DNA of 64,000 nucleotides from Phycisphaeraceae bacterium (GTDB lineage Bacteria; Planctomycetota; Phycisphaerae; Phycisphaerales; UBA1924): the NCBI GenBank assembly GCA_019636615.1, contig JAHBXF010000002.1, positions 1,118,001 to 1,182,000 of the forward strand, read 5' to 3'. Below, in pieces: positions 32,436-42,659 of the stretch. The notes below the pieces were generated by a model. That model saw only the letters and a list, made by a program, of their open reading frames with translations. It ran no database searches and was not told the origin of the DNA. How positions within the stretch are numbered: position 1 is the first letter of the stretch; each line of letters opens with the position of its first letter. The translations under genes and the position numbers were made by a program.

Positions 32436-35400
32436 TCAGCGACGGACCAGAACGCTGTCGAGCAGTGTGAAGGCGTTCTGACGGCCCAGGAAGAAGTTGG
32501 TGCGTGTGATCGAGTCGAAGGAATCGGAGAGGTTGCGGCCGGTGTTGAGCAGCGAGTAGGAGAGGCCCGGGCCGGGCTGGTTGTTCACCGAGTTGGCGGC
32601 GAAGGGATCGAAGACGTTGCCGGCATTGTCCGCGGTTGTACGCACGCCGACAAGTTCACCCACGCGCCGCGCCACAGAGCCGACGAGGGCCGTGGTGATG
32701 GCGTCGGCGCCGGCCACGTCGGGCGCGATGCCCTTGACGGCCAGCGAGGGCAGGAAGACGACCGCGTCGTCGTCCGGCACCGTGTTGAAGGGGTCTGATC
32801 GCTGGCTGAAGCCGTAGGGCTGTGTATTGAAGAAGCCGGTGTTGGCGAACTCACCGATGACATCGAAGTTGAAGGCGTTGCCGAAGGCCGCGAAGAGGGG
32901 CAGCACGGGGTCTGAGGTTGTCGTGAGGTAGACCGTGGAGAAGGGCTGGAACTCGAAGTCTGCCGGGTTGCGGGAGAAGCGAACCTCGAAGCCGCCGCCC
33001 ACGGAAGAGCCGCGGTAGAGCGAGTTGAGGTTGTTCACCAGGCGAGAGAGAACATACTCGTTGATGGGCTGACCGTTGGGGGCAGAGCCCGCGAACCCGA
33101 GTGAACGCAGATCGAAAGATTGAATGTTGGTGTTCTGGCCGGCGACCTGGAGCCAGTCGAGGCTGCCGCCGTTGGTTTCGATGAAGACGTTCTGCACCTT
33201 CTTGGTCGCCGGGGTGGCAACGCCGCCGGTGACGACTTCAAGTTGGTAGTCGGTGTTGAAGGCGCCCTGCAGGTACACCGCGAAGGTGGCCGCGCCGCCG
33301 CCGGCACGCTGGGCCTCGGGCGTGAGGAACTCGATGAAGAAGTCGCCCTTGGCATCGAAGCCGTACCTGGTCTGACCGTCGTTGGCGATCAGGGTGTTGG
33401 GCGTGCCGCCGTAGGGAAGGAAGTCGGTGGGGCTGAAGACGAGCAGTGCATCGTCGATTGTGGAGGAAGTGGTTGTGTCGAAGAGCGCGAACTGAACAAC
33501 GCCCCGGTTGTCGCTGAAGGTCAGAGGTGACGCGCTGCCCAGGTCTGCACCCAGGTCGGACAGGCGAACCGTGATCTTCATCTGCGTGCCGGGCACGATC
33601 GGCTGGCGGTTGTTCAGGTGGAAGACGTCAACGTCTGAGGCAATGAACGAACTGGGAACGCCCGCGCTGCCGCGCGGCCCGATCGCCGCGTCGATCGTGC
33701 TGACCACGCGACCGTTGGCGTCGCGGGTTGTCACGATGCCGTTGCTGTTGGTGCCCACAACCAGGCCCTGCGCGGCGTTGTAGGTGAAGCGGTAGGAACC
33801 CTGGATGATCTCGCGGATGTCGTCCGCGGTGCCCAGTTGGCCGTCGGGGCCCACAAAGTCTGACGCGGGCGGCGGGGTTGCAACCAGCACGCCGTCGCCG
33901 GAACTGGTGTCCGAGTTGAAGCCCGAGTCGCCGTCGTCGAAGACTTCGATGGTGAAGTTGTAATCGCCCACGGTGTTGGGGCGAAGGTCCGGGTTGGGAA
34001 CCTGGCCCGGCGCAAGGTTGCCCTGACCGACGACGATGTAGTAGGTGCCGGTGCGCTTGATGAGCAGCGCCTGGGGCACGGTGGGGTCGGTGACTTCCAC
34101 CTCGGGCGCGGGCAGCGTGATGAAGTCATCGGCCGCGGTGAAGAAGCCGGCACCGACGCCGGTGGAAGAGACAAGGGTGAGACCGGCCCGGACGGCCGTG
34201 CCCTGCAACGCGCCCAGCCGCAGAATCTGGCCCGCCTTGAGGGTGATGCTGTAGACGTCGGTGTCGCCGGCGAAGCGGAAGAAGTTGCTGTCGTTGTCGG
34301 GATGGTCGCCGATGAAGCCCCGCACGGTGTAGGTGCGGTTCACGTCCGGAAGGCCGTCGGGCGCGTTGCGGTTGTCCATCACGAAGTCGAGGTTCGCCGG
34401 GCCGTACATATCTACCCGGTGCTGGTTGCCCGGCGTGCCGGTGAAGATGACTTCGGGGTTGATCTTGTCGCCCGCGTCGCCCACGATGGCATCGGCGGCG
34501 AAGTTGTCTCCGCTGCGAGAGAAACCGTCGTTGTTGCCGTCGAGACCGATGCCCACGAGGCGGGCACGGAACAGGGCGTTCTCGATCTCAAAGCGGTAGA
34601 TGCCCGGGCCCGGCAGCGCGGGGAGTTGCGGCAGGTTGCGCTCTGTCACCGAACGCGAGAAGATGACCTGGACCGTGTTGTTCGCAGCGTCGTAGTTCAG
34701 GGAGTAATCAACCCCCTGGATGAGACGGATGGTGACATCGCCCGCGCCACGAACCTCTGAAACGCTCAGCGCGGCGGGGATGGAACTGAAATCAACCGGC
34801 TGGTCGAACACGATGTTGGTGGTGAAGACACGGCTCTCGACATTGAGCCGGATGTCGGTGACCTGCGCCGAGGCGGGCTGGAGGAGCGGGGCCTCAACCG
34901 CGAAGTTGCCGCGCGAGCCCGTGAACGTGGAGCCGCCGATGCGTACAACACCGATCGTGCCGTTCGTGGCGATGCGGTACGACTCTGAGTTGCGTGTTGA
35001 ACCGACGTTGTTGCCGCCGATGGTGACGTTGCCGATGGAGCCACGCCCCGCGGCCACGGTGTCGGTCTGAGTGCCGAAGAAGCCGTCGGTGCCGCGGTTG
35101 AAGCCGGCGGTCATGCTCGAACGCAGGAAGTTGCCCGAGATGGTGACGTTGCCGATGGTGCCGCTGCTGAGGCGGTCGGTGTTGACGCCCGTGCCGCCGA
35201 AACGGCCGAGGTCGCCAAGGTCGAGGCCCGAAGAGATGGTGGAATCGGTGAAGTCACCCGTGACGGCGATGTTGCCGAAAGAGTCGCCGGCGCTGAAGAT
35301 CGTCTGGCTGGTGTTGCCCGCGGTGATGTTGCCCACGCGCTGCCCGAAGCGGTAGTTGGCCCGCTCAGAGCCCGCGAGGGTGAGCGAGGCCGCGTCGCGG

Positions 35401-38400
35401 TCCACGCTGATGAGACCCCGCGATGTGCCGCGGATGATGATGGCCCCGGTGGCCAGGGCGCGAACCTCTGCTTCGCCGATGGTCTGTGGGTTGAGCGCAC
35501 CGAAGTCGCCGTTGATGGTGAGCGAGCCGATGACACGGGCGGACATGAAGCCGCCGATGAAGGCGCCGAATGTGGCCGCGGTGACATCGCCGCCGACGCT
35601 GATCGTTCCGTTGCCGCTGTACTCGCCGTAGGTGAGCGACGCGATGGAACCATCGACGATAATGTCCGAGTTGCCCGTCACGCGGCCCTGGAAGAGGACC
35701 ACGCCCAGCGACGCGTCGTCTGAAGTGACGATGTCGAGGTTGTTGATCTCGCCGTTTGACGAGCCCACGGTGAGGTTGCTCACCGCGGTGGTGTTGCGGA
35801 GGGTGAGCGTGCGGGTGGCGACGTCGAAGAAGGCCTGACCCGTGGTGAGCGTGAAGGTGTAGGAAACGCCCGCGCCGACATCGAACGTGCGGATGCCGGT
35901 GAAGGCCTCGCCCGGGGCGCCCAGGCCGTTGTCGATGCGCGGGTTGGTGCTGGGCAGGTTGGTGCCGCCGCGGATGAGGCGGGAGTCGTTGGCGACGGTC
36001 GGCGAGAGGGTGTCGCCGAAGGCGGAGACATCCGGGCCGACGTTGGCCAGGGCGAGCGTGGTAATGGAGGAAATGCCCTGAACGCTGCGGTCGTCGCCGG
36101 TGTTGTAGATGCCGTCGGCCCCGGCGGCGATGCCCGCGGAGAACGATGTGCGGGTGGTGAAGCCGTTGATGGTGACAACGCCGATGTTGCCGGGACGCAT
36201 GCGGTCGGCGTTGGCGCCCGTGCCGCCCACGCGGCCGTCGGCACCCAGATCGACCACACCGGCCACAAAGGCCGTGTCTGACACCGCGCCGGTGATGGTG
36301 ATGCTGGTGATGGCATCGCCCGCGGCAAAGAAGCTGCCCTTGCCCACCGAGAACGAATCATTGCCCACAGAACCGTTGATGACGATCGCGCCCAGGGTGC
36401 GACCGGCCCACACCGCCGCCTCGAAGACCGAGCCGTTGATGACATCGAACTTCACGATGGACTGACCGGCGGTGATGCGCGGGCCCTGGTATCCGGTGGT
36501 CACGCCCACGCCGGGGGGCAACTGGTTGCGGCGGGCGTCGTACGGCACGTTCGCGCTGAACTGATCGTTCACACCGACGTCGCCGAAGACGCCGTCAACA
36601 CCCGCCACCACGCTGAGCAGCGTGATGTCGAAGTCGGCGTGAACATTGCCGTAGAGGTTGCCGTTCGTCACGACCATGCTAGTGAGCGTGCCGTCAAAGG
36701 CGGAGACGCTGTTGCCGGGCAGGAACGAACCGTTGTTGATGGCCACCGAGCCGATGCCGCCGCTGAAACTCGTGACGCTGCCGTTGAAGTCGCCGTTGAC
36801 GACGACCGCGTTGATGCGGCCCATGGCGATCACCGAACCCTTGCCGAGTTGGTTGTCGCCCGGCTTGGCGTTGGCCGGGCCGATGGTGATGACGCCTGTG
36901 ATATTGCCGCCCACGCGGATGTCGTTGTAGAGCTGGCCGTTGGGGGCCGACACGTTGGCGATATTGCCGCGGCCGAGGATCACGCCCGGGCTGTTGATGT
37001 TGCCGATGTGCCGCCCCGCCGTGAGCGAGCCGATGTTGCCGCTGATGTCCGAGGTGATGGCCAGGTCGCGACCCGCCGAGATCGTGGTGACGTTGCCCTG
37101 CGGGCCCGAGGTGGAGATGCGTGCCGAGACATCCCCCGTGGCGCTCGACACGGTGCCGATGGGGCCCGTGGCGCTGATCTCGCCGCTGACACCCAGCGGC
37201 GCGGAGACGGTGTTGATGCGCCCGTTGGGGCCGGTGACCTGAAGACGCACGTTGGTGATGGCCTCGACCGCCGTGAAGGAGTCGGCGATGCCCGACACGC
37301 TGAATGTGGACGCGGTGATATTGCGGGCCGTAACCCTGGGCAGTTCACCGACGGTCACGGCCGAGCCGCGGATGCCGTTGGTGGCCGAGAGCAACCGCAG
37401 TTCGTTGTTCACGTCGATCGTGCTGCGCGAAATGTTGATGGCCGTGATGCTCGTGCGGACACGACCGAAGACATCGATGACGAGGTCGTTGATATCGCCG
37501 GCGGAAGACGTGATGCGTTCCACGTCGCGTGCGAAGAACATGGAGTTCTGGCGGATCTCGTCGATGCTGCCCGCCAAAGTGCTGTTGCGGTAGCCAACGA
37601 CCGAAGAGATGGTGCCCACTTCGCCGGTAGCGGACAGGCGTGTGGCGTCCCAGAAGCCGCCGGTGAGCGTGAAGTTGTTCAGGTTGCGGGTGAAGATGTC
37701 TGTGTCGTAGGTGGAGGAGTTGGTGAGGGTGATGTTGGCGATGTCGCCGCGCGAAACGTTGTCGTCGCCGTAGAGGAAGCCGCTCCAGAACCCGTCGAGC
37801 TGGGCCGCGCCGATCCAGGCGCCGATCAGCCTGGCGTTGCTCAGGCTGATGCTCTGGATGCCGTCGGCGGTGACGGTGAGCGGGTCGGGCACCGAGTTGG
37901 CCGAGACGATGGGGCCTGAAATGGTGATGCCCGTGGTGACCGTGCTGTTGATGGAGCCGATGTCGTTGACGGCGAAGATGCCCGTTGTTGAAAGCGGGCT
38001 GGGGTCGGGCTTGGCCAGACCATCGCCGATATCGACCGACGTGAGGTTCGTCGCGAAGATCGTGCCCACGATGCCGTCGAAGCGGCCCTGGGCCGTCACG
38101 CGGTCAAAGTTGGCGGAGATCTGCGCGATGGTGCCCCCGCCCTGCAGGATCACATCGCCCATCGCGCCGCCGGTGCGCACGATCGTGACGTTGCCCCCGC
38201 GGATGACCACGCCGTTGAGGTAGGGATCGAAGGGTGAGCCGATGTCGTCCAGCGCGGCCTGGCCTGCGTCGAAGTTGTCGTCATTGACCGCGCGGAAGAT
38301 CTTCTGGGCGCTCAGGTCGTCATCGAGCAGCGCGCCGCCGGGCACGCCCAACGGGCCGCCCACTTCTGTGACAAAGCCGATGTTGAGGCCCAGGAATGGG

Positions 38401-41400
38401 CCGATGAGCGATGGTCCCCACGCCGGCACCTGGGTGCGGCCCAGGTCGCCCTGCACGCTGAGCGTGCCGAGCGCGGAAACATCGATGGCGACGATGTCGC
38501 CGTTGGGCGTCGCGTTGCGGATCTCGAAGAGCCCGCCGCCGCCTTCGCCGCCGCCGCCGCCGACTTCTTCGATGCGCCACACGTCGATCTCGACTGGGCC
38601 ATCGATGACGATGCGCGAAGCGCCGTCACCCTGCACCACGATGCGGCCCACCGACGCGCTGGCCGAGCCGCCCGCGGCGATGCCGTTGATGTTGAGCGTG
38701 CGACCGCCGGTGAGGTCCGCGGTGATCTGACCGATGGCCACACCCTGCGATCCGTCGATGGGGAAGGCCCTGACAGTGCCGACTTGAACGCCGGGAGGGG
38801 CCTGTTGCACTCTGATGCGCACGCGGGCGCCCGCATCGTCGATGAGTTCGAGCGTTTGCCCGCCGATGAGCGGGTAGAGCACATCCACGCTGGCGGTGAG
38901 GTCGAGCCGCGGGAGGTCAACAAAGCGAACATCAGAGCCCGCGCCGGTGTTGATGCGGATGCCCCGGGCGCCTTCATACACGCCCGAACGCGGGTTTGCG
39001 TCGAGGTACGCATCCTGGCTTACCAGCAGCGCGCCGATGGTCGAGCCGGGGGACGTGGTCACGTTCATCGAGTCGCCGGCAACGTGGAAGCCGATGCGGA
39101 TGAGGCCGATATCGCCCCGCCCGCCGCCCAGGCCCGTGCGAATATTGAACGAGTTGGGACCGACCGGGCCCCGTGGATCGGGCTCGTCCTGGTCCATGCC
39201 CACGCCGCCGCGGATGTCCAGCGTGCCGATGCGGCCGCCGACGTTGAGGTCAAGGAAGTTGACATCGCCCTCGTTGGGGCGCTCACCGCCCGGCACCGGG
39301 GAAAGGCCCGTGACAAGGTTGCCAAGGTCGCCGCCGATGCTCACGTTGATGCGAAGGTTGCCGCCCGCCAGGGCCGCGCCGATGTCGGAGCCCGTGGTGA
39401 TGTTGTAGAGCGAACCGGCCACGCTCAGGCTGCCGCCTTGCCATGACATGGCATCATCGTTGTTCTGCACCGTGTTGGTGATGCCGGTGACGCCGGTCTC
39501 GGCGCTGCTGCCATCAAGGTAACCGGTGCCGATGCGCACCGAGCCCATGTTGCCCGCGAGCACCGCGACCGTGCTGCCTTCGCCGCTGGCGAAGTCGGTG
39601 AAGCCCGAGCCGCCGCCCGTGCGGTACGAGCCCAGCGTGGCCGAGGCCATGCCCGTCACATTGATGCTGTAAGGCGTAGACCCGTTGCCATCATCGTTGC
39701 CCTGCGGGTCGGCCACCACCAGGTAATACATGCCGCTGTTGTCGGGCGTCCATGTGATCTGCGTGGCGATGAACCGGCCCGTGCGCGCGGGCGACTGCGG
39801 GGCCGCGACCACGATTCCGTCCTGGTCGACAATCCGGATGTACGGCGAGAAGACCGTGCCGCCGACGACCGAGCCCAGTGTGCCCTGGATGTTGATCGTC
39901 TTGCCCTTCTCCACGGCAAATCCGTAGACGTCCGCCGCGTCTTCGCCGTTGAAGGGATCTCGCGCGCTCAGTTCACCCTTGATGCGCACCGCGGTGCCCA
40001 CGTTGGTGATGATCTCGGCCGAGAGGATCGAATCGTTGCGGTAGAGGTTGTCGCCCAGCACGATGGGCTGCCCGCCCGAGCGCAGAAGCCCGGTCGACGC
40101 CTGCGCGTTGGCGGCGGTGGCGATGAGGATCTGCCGCACACCCTCGGCGCGCCCCGCGTCGGGCGCCACGGGCGCGTACGCCTCCTTCTCGTAGTATGTG
40201 TAGATGTCGCGCGCGGGGCGTGTCTGCGGCGAGTTGAGGTCGCCCACCACGGTGATGTCGAGCTGGCTGCGGCCGCCGATGGTGATCTCGCCCGCCGTGC
40301 GGCCAACCACCACCTGCGCGTTGGTCTTGTTGTTCGGGTCTAACTGGCGTCCGTCAGAGAACCGGAAGTCAGGATCGGGCGACCAGATGCCCGCGTCGCC
40401 CGCAACAACCAGCGCGCCAAGATCGCCCTCAACCCGCACGCTGCCCATCAGCAGGCCCACGGAGAGGCGATCGACGAAGCCGTTGAACCGCGACGAACCG
40501 TGCAGAATGCCGTTGATCGTCACGCTGCCGATCGAACTGCCGTCGAGCAGGAAGAGGCCCTGATCTGGGCGGTTGAAGCCCGTGCGGACGTAGGCCAGCG
40601 TGTCGAAAGGATCAGGCGTGCTCGTGTCGGGCGTGCCGCCCCGCGGGTTGTACGCCCCCGGGGTGGAGTTATCACGCACCCACGGAGAGCCGATGATCAC
40701 CGAGCCGCCAGACTGCGGCAGGCCGGCGATGATCACCTGCTGGTTGCGAACATCCACGACATAGCCGAAGCCGGCCTGCTCGAAGTTGTCCATCTGCCCG
40801 GCCAGGTCGTCGGTCAGCGTGAAGACGTAGTTGCCGTCCCAGAATATCTGCGGAATAAAGGCGAAACTGAACCCTTCGGGCCGCGTGGTCGAGGCCGTGA
40901 TCTCACCGCCCCAGATCTGGAAAGACGTGCGCGAATCGGTGCCGCTGAAGCGGATCGCGCCGATGCCGTCGTTGGCGTCGGGCACACCATCGTCGTTCAG
41001 GTCGAAGGGATTGAAGTTGCCGCCAGAAGGCGCGATGGTGCCCAGCGTGTTCACCATCGGACGGTTGTACAGATCGAAGAACGACACCGTCGCTCCAACC
41101 GGGCCTGTCAGCACCGCGAGCGCACCGAAGGCGCCGCGCGCGTCCATCAGCCCCGTATAGGTGCCGCCGGGAACAGTGAACGAGACATCATCCACCCGGA
41201 ATGTGGGGTTGATCGGAGAGCCGGGGGCAACGCCCGAGAGCATCTCGATGCGGATGGTGTCAAAGCCCGGGTTGTTGGCGGGCGCATTGAACTGGTACGT
41301 GCCCACGCCCAGCGCCGGGTTGCCGGTGTTGGGCAGAATCTGGTTGCGCAACGCCGCGCCGGTGAACTGAGCGATGGTCTGCTCATTGAAGATCAGCCGA

Positions 41401-41993
41401 ACGACCGTCTGGTCGGTGAGCAGGCCGGTGGGGTCGGTCGGGCCGTCACCCGTCACCGTGAAACTAACGCTGCGAACCGCCAAAGGCTGCGTTGGGTTTG
41501 TCGCGTCTTCGAAGAACCGATACTGGAAGAACTCGGCCGTCTGGTCCAGGCGAACGCGCATGTAGCGTTCCTGGTTCTCCTGCGTCTGCGGCAGCGCGGC
41601 GATGGTGATGTCCTGCGGCGGCGAGACGTTGTGCTGAACCTGCAGCCCCGACTCCGGGAAGATAAACCCGCTGCCGATCGCGCCGTAGCCCGCCTCGTTG
41701 AACGATTCGGTGCTGGTCTGGTCTTGCTGATCGGTGATCTGCAGCGTGGTCTGGAGCAGCGGCACGTAGTACCCGAAGTACGCACGCACACTGCCCAGGC
41801 CCGTCGCCGGGTCAACGTTGTCGGCCGTGATCGTCAGGGAGAAGAGAAGGTCGCGGCGCTCCAGCGGCTCCATGGTCATGGAGTGGTCGAGGCCCGCCAT
41901 CGCCGCAAGGCGTGACGCGGCGCGTTCGCCCCCGCGTGCTTCGCGTTCGCGGCCAAGACCAAGGAAACGGCTCAGGTTCTTGAAGCGACCCAT
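32436..41993 (-). CDS. Giant secreted beta-repeat protein with planctomycete LEPR-like N-terminal motif
   Basis: 3,185-residue protein. Residues 1-45 are a basic lead ending in the planctomycete motif MEPLERRDLLFS, thought to mark a special export route. Residues ~680-780 are a pre-peptidase C-terminal (PPC) beta-sandwich (DVYGFAVEKGKTINIQG ... MYYLVVADPQG), and residues ~2575-2690 another. The long centre (~800-2500) is built of short repeats of the form GxIGxVxIxG, S/T and N rich, typical of a right-handed beta-helix. Two longer near-copies (GGTGANADRMRPGNIG and GGTGVNTDRLSSGTIG) lie near residues 1920 and 2260. Short acidic turns such as DLNDDGVPDANDG may bind calcium. GGGAG 5 bases ahead fixes the ATG. 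Probably a surface or matrix protein. Confidence 0.88.
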   Translation of the reverse strand: MGRFKNLSRFLGLGREREARGGERAASRLAAMAGLDHSMTMEPLERRDLLFSLTITADNVDPATGLGSVRAYFGYYVPLLQTTLQITDQQDQTSTESFNEAGYGAIGSGFIFPESGLQVQHNVSPPQDITIAALPQTQENQERYMRVRLDQTAEFFQYRFFEDATNPTQPLAVRSVSFTVTGDGPTDPTGLLTDQTVVRLIFNEQTIAQFTGAALRNQILPNTGNPALGVGTYQFNAPANNPGFDTIRIEMLSGVAPGSPINPTFRVDDVSFTVPGGTYTGLMDARGAFGALAVLTGPVGATVSFFDLYNRPMVNTLGTIAPSGGNFNPFDLNDDGVPDANDGIGAIRFSGTDSRTSFQIWGGEITASTTRPEGFSFAFIPQIFWDGNYVFTLTDDLAGQMDNFEQAGFGYVVDVRNQQVIIAGLPQSGGSVIIGSPWVRDNSTPGAYNPRGGTPDTSTPDPFDTLAYVRTGFNRPDQGLFLLDGSSIGSVTINGILHGSSRFNGFVDRLSVGLLMGSVRVEGDLGALVVAGDAGIWSPDPDFRFSDGRQLDPNNKTNAQVVVGRTAGEITIGGRSQLDITVVGDLNSPQTRPARDIYTYYEKEAYAPVAPDAGRAEGVRQILIATAANAQASTGLLRSGGQPIVLGDNLYRNDSILSAEIITNVGTAVRIKGELSARDPFNGEDAADVYGFAVEKGKTINIQGTLGSVVGGTVFSPYIRIVDQDGIVVAAPQSPARTGRFIATQITWTPDNSGMYYLVVADPQGNDDGNGSTPYSINVTGMASATLGSYRTGGGSGFTDFASGEGSTVAVLAGNMGSVRIGTGYLDGSSAETGVTGITNTVQNNDDAMSWQGGSLSVAGSLYNITTGSDIGAALAGGNLRINVSIGGDLGNLVTGLSPVPGGERPNEGDVNFLDLNVGGRIGTLDIRGGVGMDQDEPDPRGPVGPNSFNIRTGLGGGRGDIGLIRIGFHVAGDSMNVTTSPGSTIGALLVSQDAYLDANPRSGVYEGARGIRINTGAGSDVRFVDLPRLDLTASVDVLYPLIGGQTLELIDDAGARVRIRVQQAPPGVQVGTVRAFPIDGSQGVAIGQITADLTGGRTLNINGIAAGGSASASVGRIVVQGDGASRIVIDGPVEIDVWRIEEVGGGGGEGGGGLFEIRNATPNGDIVAIDVSALGTLSVQGDLGRTQVPAWGPSLIGPFLGLNIGFVTEVGGPLGVPGGALLDDDLSAQKIFRAVNDDNFDAGQAALDDIGSPFDPYLNGVVIRGGNVTIVRTGGAMGDVILQGGGTIAQISANFDRVTAQGRFDGIVGTIFATNLTSVDIGDGLAKPDPSPLSTTGIFAVNDIGSINSTVTTGITISGPIVSANSVPDPLTVTADGIQSISLSNARLIGAWIGAAQLDGFWSGFLYGDDNVSRGDIANITLTNSSTYDTDIFTRNLNNFTLTGGFWDATRLSATGEVGTISSVVGYRNSTLAGSIDEIRQNSMFFARDVERITSSAGDINDLVIDVFGRVRTSITAINISRSTIDVNNELRLLSATNGIRGSAVTVGELPRVTARNITASTFSVSGIADSFTAVEAITNVRLQVTGPNGRINTVSAPLGVSGEISATGPIGTVSSATGDVSARISTSGPQGNVTTISAGRDLAITSDISGNIGSLTAGRHIGNINSPGVILGRGNIANVSAPNGQLYNDIRVGGNITGVITIGPANAKPGDNQLGKGSVIAMGRINAVVVNGDFNGSVTSFSGGIGSVAINNGSFLPGNSVSAFDGTLTSMVVTNGNLYGNVHADFDITLLSVVAGVDGVFGDVGVNDQFSANVPYDARRNQLPPGVGVTTGYQGPRITAGQSIVKFDVINGSVFEAAVWAGRTLGAIVINGSVGNDSFSVGKGSFFAAGDAITSITITGAVSDTAFVAGVVDLGADGRVGGTGANADRMRPGNIGVVTINGFTTRTSFSAGIAAGADGIYNTGDDRSVQGISSITTLALANVGPDVSAFGDTLSPTVANDSRLIRGGTNLPSTNPRIDNGLGAPGEAFTGIRTFDVGAGVSYTFTLTTGQAFFDVATRTLTLRNTTAVSNLTVGSSNGEINNLDIVTSDDASLGVVLFQGRVTGNSDIIVDGSIASLTYGEYSGNGTISVGGDVTAATFGAFIGGFMSARVIGSLTINGDFGALNPQTIGEAEVRALATGAIIIRGTSRGLISVDRDAASLTLAGSERANYRFGQRVGNITAGNTSQTIFSAGDSFGNIAVTGDFTDSTISSGLDLGDLGRFGGTGVNTDRLSSGTIGNVTISGNFLRSSMTAGFNRGTDGFFGTQTDTVAAGRGSIGNVTIGGNNVGSTRNSESYRIATNGTIGVVRIGGSTFTGSRGNFAVEAPLLQPASAQVTDIRLNVESRVFTTNIVFDQPVDFSSIPAALSVSEVRGAGDVTIRLIQGVDYSLNYDAANNTVQVIFSRSVTERNLPQLPALPGPGIYRFEIENALFRARLVGIGLDGNNDGFSRSGDNFAADAIVGDAGDKINPEVIFTGTPGNQHRVDMYGPANLDFVMDNRNAPDGLPDVNRTYTVRGFIGDHPDNDSNFFRFAGDTDVYSITLKAGQILRLGALQGTAVRAGLTLVSSTGVGAGFFTAADDFITLPAPEVEVTDPTVPQALLIKRTGTYYIVVGQGNLAPGQVPNPDLRPNTVGDYNFTIEVFDDGDSGFNSDTSSGDGVLVATPPPASDFVGPDGQLGTADDIREIIQGSYRFTYNAAQGLVVGTNSNGIVTTRDANGRVVSTIDAAIGPRGSAGVPSSFIASDVDVFHLNNRQPIVPGTQMKITVRLSDLGADLGSASPLTFSDNRGVVQFALFDTTTSSTIDDALLVFSPTDFLPYGGTPNTLIANDGQTRYGFDAKGDFFIEFLTPEAQRAGGGAATFAVYLQGAFNTDYQLEVVTGGVATPATKKVQNVFIETNGGSLDWLQVAGQNTNIQSFDLRSLGFAGSAPNGQPINEYVLSRLVNNLNSLYRGSSVGGGFEVRFSRNPADFEFQPFSTVYLTTTSDPVLPLFAAFGNAFNFDVIGEFANTGFFNTQPYGFSQRSDPFNTVPDDDAVVFLPSLAVKGIAPDVAGADAITTALVGSVARRVGELVGVRTTADNAGNVFDPFAANSVNNQPGPGLSYSLLNTGRNLSDSFDSITRTNFFLGRQNAFTLLDSVLVRR

Positions 41994-42659
41994 ATGTGCT
42001 CCCACGCGTCGCCATGGCCTCTTGCCATGCCGACGCGATGTTCAACCCACGAGCATGACGCGCGTCCGCGGCACACTCAATCTGTACGTACTACCGATCC
42101 TACCAACACCGCCCACACACGAGCCGATACCAAATCCAACATCCTGCAACCGCATCGTACCAATCCGACCTTGCGTGCCGAACAGGCCCGCCGTGGCCCC
42201 CAAACCCCGGCCTTTGTCCCGGCCAAGAAGGCTGCCACGCCCTCGGGCCAGCACCCCTGACCAAAGCCGAGCCACCCCCAGTCGCTCTGGGAGCGTGAAA
42301 GGGCACACCGCTGGGCGTCCAGAGTACCCGATCACCGGCCTTCCATCAACCGCTTCCGGGCGGATCGGTGGGTACCTTTTTTCCTGCCCGCCTCCGGCAC
42401 GCCCATCGGCCAGCGGCTTTCTGCCCTCTGAGCAAGGCCCTACGCACGCCCCGCCGCCCAGTTTCATGCGAAATATCGCCTTCTGCCGCGATCCATCCTT
42501 CTCTGCGCCGGGCCCAGCCAGAGGCCCGGGTTCGGTGCTTGGTCTGCATCAAAACCAACATGCATCGATTCGACCTCCTGAAGGACTTTTTCGCCCCCCC
42601 GCCCTCCAGGGGGCTTTCGGGGGATCTCCTGCCGTCAGAAAGCCCGGCGAGACAGCCCA
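41994..42659. other. Long intergenic region between pheA and the giant gene
   Basis: 666 bases without a convincing gene, tRNA or riboswitch. It holds the ribosome site GGGAG of the giant gene, one promoter candidate (42321-42349) and GC-rich inverted repeats near 42585-42625 that lack a T-run on either usable side. Short open frames here have no family similarity or initiation signals. Confidence 0.6.
42321..42349 (-). promoter_or_regulatory. Candidate sigma-70 promoter of the giant gene
   Basis: On the minus strand TTGATG (42349-42344) is followed by exactly 17 bases and TACTCT (42326-42321). It would give a leader of about 320 bases. TACTCT also occurs as the pgsA start-proximal hexamer. 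Confidence 0.35.

Noticed and set aside
36639..41915. Long plus-strand frames (for example 36639-37919 and 40500-41915) inside the giant gene
   Set aside because: Their V/D/A/R-rich products mirror the repeats of the minus-strand gene, which has a ribosome site, export motif and terminator.
32436..41993. Giant gene as horizontally acquired or an assembly fusion of several genes
   Set aside because: One uninterrupted frame with a consistent repeat style throughout, planctomycete-specific N-terminus and matched terminator argue for a single native gene.
42370..42385. T-run at 42376-42382 as a terminator
   Set aside because: No stable stem directly precedes it on the plus strand, and no plus-strand gene ends nearby.
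42585..42625. GC-rich inverted repeat after the pheA stop as a terminator
   Set aside because: On the minus strand it is followed by an A-rich, not T-rich, stretch.
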